Of a stretch of 64,000 nucleotides of DNA, positions 61,846-64,000 are shown piece after piece. This DNA comes from an uncultured Clostridia bacterium (lineage in GTDB: Bacteria > Bacillota > Clostridia > Lachnospirales > Lachnospiraceae), in contig CAOKDX010000008.1 of NCBI GenBank assembly GCA_948467395.1, forward strand, positions 62,001 to 126,000, in the 5' to 3' direction. Both the position numbers and the translations under genes were made by a program. Each line of letters opens with the position of its first letter. Within the stretch, counting starts at the first letter, position 1. Below the pieces are notes generated by a model that ran no database searches, was not told where the DNA came from, and saw only the letters and a list, made by a program, of their open reading frames with translations.

Positions 61846-61874
61846 ATTTTAGGAAAAAACAGATAAATTGTCAA
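61846..61874 (-). promoter_or_regulatory. Promoter of metG
   Basis: Minus-strand TTGACA (61874-61869), 17 bp spacer and TAAAAT (61851-61846). The predicted start of RNA near 61839 gives a leader of only about 70 bases, filled mostly by the hairpin at 61795-61822. Confidence 0.7.
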
Positions 61875-61922
61875 GGATAACTCATTTGTAATTGTAGTAC
61901 CTCCGGCATTCAAAGCCATCTG

Positions 61923-64000
61923 CTAACGGTTCAGGATGGGAAGTCCGTTATCTCCCCATACAACCTTGCGGATCCTTGCACTCCGGCACGGGTCGTATAG
62001 TGAATCTCCCCTGGCGCGGCCGCATTTGTTTTCGTAGCAGTCCCTGCCCCGGGAATGATAGACAAAGATATCATTTCCATTCTCATCCTTAGTAAAGGAA
62101 TTGTGTCCCGGTCCATATTCATCCACCAGATCCTCAGAGGTAAGCGCCGGGGTTTTCTGTTTGGTCCATGAACTGGGATTCATCAGGTCTGCTGTGGCGT
62201 CCGCATACAGATATCCTATACAGTACTCCGGCCCTGTGCCCGATGCGGAATAAGCGATGATGACCCTGCCGTCATGCTGCAGCACAGATGGTCCCTCGTT
62301 TACAGCAAAGGTGGCACATTCCCAGTAATACTCCGGTCTGGTAAGGCACACCGGCTGTGTAATGGTCTTCCACGGCTCCTCTGGATTAATCTGCGCCATA
62401 TACAGATTGGACGCCGGTCCCTGCTGCGCCCAAATGACAAAATGTCTGCCGTTGCACTCAAAATATGTCATATCCAGTGAGAAACGGCTAAAGGAGAAGG
62501 TATCCCCGGAAACAGCCTGGAATTTGCCCATCTCCGTCCAGGAATCATGATAGGGATCCTGTCCGCTGCACTGCAGTACACAGCAGTTGATCAGCCAGCG
62601 GTCCGTATTACTGCTGCTTCCGGCATAATACATATACCATTTTCCACCGATATAATGCATCTCCGGAGCCCATATAAACCGATGGGACTGGTTGCTGGCC
62701 GTAGGCTTCCAGATTACCTTTTCCTCGGCGTCTTTCAGACCCTCCAATGTCTCCGATCTTCTCAAAACGATCCTGTCATATCCGTTTACATCCTGTTCGC
62801 CATCCATTGGATAGGATGCCGTAAAGTAATAGTACTGCTTTCCATTCTCCCCGGTCCCTCTGGTTATATAGGGATCCGCCCGGTTCTCAATAAAGACGTC
62901 TGTCTCTGTTCCCTTTGCCTCTGCGTCCTGTACCCGGGTATCCGCATACAGCTTTGCAATCTCCCCATCGGTCTTAACCTTGTCATACACTCTTACATCC
63001 CTGACAAATCCCATCCAGGTGGGATCATTATAGGAGGATTTTCCAATATACGCGGCGATATCATTTCCAAATTCACTGATCTTCTTATTTGTTTTGGCAG
63101 AACCAACTTTCTCGCCATTGAGATATCCAGTAATACTGTCCGGTGTGATCACAGTTACATAATGGTTCCAGCCCGCCTCTGTGATCGGGCCATTTACCCC
63201 ATTTGCATCCGGATTTACCGATGCGCTTATCCCCACTTCCGTACTCCAGGGCTCCGCTGTATTGCTGGAATTCGTAATGACCGATTTCATCCGCCCATCC
63301 AGATTGCTGGGATTTAAGATCCAGTAGGAGACGGGAAGACTCTCCTTTGTCCCCACATACATGGCACTGGTGTTTTTCTTAAAGCTGTAATTCCTCAGCC
63401 AGATAGAAATCGTAAAAGTATCCTTTCCGGCAAATACCTTCTCGGGCAGCTTGATAAATCCATTTTTCTCCAGCAGGAGCGACTGGTTTTCCTGCATCGC
63501 CGGGCTGACTCCGGTCAGCTCCGCATCGTTCCCCCTGCCGGACTGGTCAAGCAGCCTCTTTCCGTCCGGACTGCAGGTCATATCGTAGTGAATGAGTTCC
63601 TCCTCTTTCACAGCCGGAACCGGATCCGGGGATGGAGATGCCGGATGCTGTCCTGCCGAAGCAGTAACCGAAGCGGTTCTGGTAGCAGTTCCCTCTGTCG
63701 TCTTTATCTTTGCCTGTACTGTGGCCGTTCCCTGCTTCTCCGCCTTAACAGAAACGGATTTCTTCGACTGGCCGGACAGAGATACGACATCGCCGCCTGC
63801 CGTCACGGTCCAGTTCACACTGCTGATCTTCAGGCCAGTGGTATTCTGAATGCTGATCTGTCCCGATTCACCAGTTTTCAGGGCAAGGCTTGTTTTATCG
63901 AGCTTTAATGTACTTTTGGTAACCGGCTTCGTGACAGATATCTTTACTGTCCTGTTATATGTCTTGGAACCGGCTTTTATTTTCGCTTTCACAGTGGCAG
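61923..64000 (-). CDS. GH43-family glycosidase with Ig-like and LamG-like domains (runs off window)
   Basis: At least 692 codons; the frame is open through the window edge (reading ATVKAKIKAG), so the GTG at 63992 is not the start. The N-terminal visible part holds Big2-type Ig modules (KLDKTSLALKTGESGQISI). A LamG/concanavalin-like domain follows (about 140-350, FAGKDTFTISIWLRNYSF; GFVRDVRVYDK), then a five-bladed GH43 propeller: the base Asp in ENRADPYITRG, FIWAPEMHYIGGKWYMYYAG, the acid Glu in NEGPSVLQHDGRVIIAYSAS and DEYGPGHNSFT. Such enzymes cut arabinan, xylan or related plant glycans outside the cell. Confidence 0.88.
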   Translation of the reverse strand, partial: ATVKAKIKAGSKTYNRTVKISVTKPVTKSTLKLDKTSLALKTGESGQISIQNTTGLKISSVNWTVTAGGDVVSLSGQSKKSVSVKAEKQGTATVQAKIKTTEGTATRTASVTASAGQHPASPSPDPVPAVKEEELIHYDMTCSPDGKRLLDQSGRGNDAELTGVSPAMQENQSLLLEKNGFIKLPEKVFAGKDTFTISIWLRNYSFKKNTSAMYVGTKESLPVSYWILNPSNLDGRMKSVITNSSNTAEPWSTEVGISASVNPDANGVNGPITEAGWNHYVTVITPDSITGYLNGEKVGSAKTNKKISEFGNDIAAYIGKSSYNDPTWMGFVRDVRVYDKVKTDGEIAKLYADTRVQDAEAKGTETDVFIENRADPYITRGTGENGKQYYYFTASYPMDGEQDVNGYDRIVLRRSETLEGLKDAEEKVIWKPTASNQSHRFIWAPEMHYIGGKWYMYYAGSSSNTDRWLINCCVLQCSGQDPYHDSWTEMGKFQAVSGDTFSFSRFSLDMTYFECNGRHFVIWAQQGPASNLYMAQINPEEPWKTITQPVCLTRPEYYWECATFAVNEGPSVLQHDGRVIIAYSASGTGPEYCIGYLYADATADLMNPSSWTKQKTPALTSEDLVDEYGPGHNSFTKDENGNDIFVYHSRGRDCYENKCGRARGDSLYDPCRSARIRKVVWGDNGLPILNR

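Noticed and set aside
61770-61922. T-box or SAM riboswitch upstream of metG
   Set aside because: The leader from the predicted start of transcription is about 70 bases and lacks the T-box core and specifier structure.

Overview
The window looks like a chromosomal segment of a spore-forming Clostridia bacterium, most likely a Lachnospiraceae relative. This rests on the style of the proteins: CotS-like and DUF3794/LysM spore proteins, Veg, RicT/YaaT, DUF4860, an agr-type quorum-sensing locus, ATP-dependent PEP carboxykinase and a GTG-started metG. No rRNA, tRNA, CRISPR array or intact transposon was found. Most genes lie on the minus strand.

Layout. 1-2.8 kb: the start of a response regulator, an O-antigen-ligase-like polymerase and a glycosyltransferase. 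2.8-7.6 kb: a compact type IV filament-like operon (PilT ATPase, four small pilin-like membrane proteins, a GspF/PilC platform protein) behind a secreted transglutaminase-like protein. 7.8-14.2 kb: AbrB-like regulator, rsmI, trmN6-like, ricT, holB, yaaR, a guanylate-kinase-like gene and a yaaO-type decarboxylase. This is the order known near the Bacillus subtilis origin. 14.3-24.9 kb: two small membrane proteins flanking lgt, an rRNA methyltransferase, cytidine deaminase, a large surface protein of unknown role, an EAL phosphodiesterase, a PrcB-like lipoprotein, a three-S1-domain protein and tatD. 25-32.2 kb: an A+T-richer block with a complete agr system (agrC, agrA, an XRE regulator, divergent agrD and agrB), then a secreted 132-residue protein and a MacB-like ABC transporter with two permeases. 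32.4-36.5 kb: glgB and phosphoglucomutase. 36.5-45.7 kb: a PEGA lipoprotein, a CotS-like kinase, a DUF885 lipoprotein, a membrane-anchored unknown, and a hybrid histidine kinase paired with an orphan solute-binding lipoprotein. 45.7-47.4 kb: a scar region with a terminator, a deleted TagF-like gene and a serine recombinase. 47.5-52.2 kb: pckA, an orphan gene behind a sigma-28-type promoter, DUF3794/LysM and veg. 52.3-56.5 kb: panG-panB-panC-panD-coaBC, covering ketopantoate formation through phosphopantetheine. 56.7-58.5 kb: cupin, carboxymuconolactone-decarboxylase-like gene, a cupin remnant and an exported flavodoxin-like protein. 58.6-64 kb: a broken chemoreceptor, metG with a terminator-like hairpin in its leader, and a GH43 glycosidase running off the window.

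The parts most worth follow-up are the agr island with its secreted protein and dedicated ABC transporter, the minimal filament locus that has no assembly ATPase or prepilin peptidase in view, the large protein ending in a C39-like fold with altered catalytic positions, and the sigma-28-type promoter in front of an uncharacterised gene. Several genes (chemoreceptor, TagF-like, second cupin) are decayed by internal deletions.
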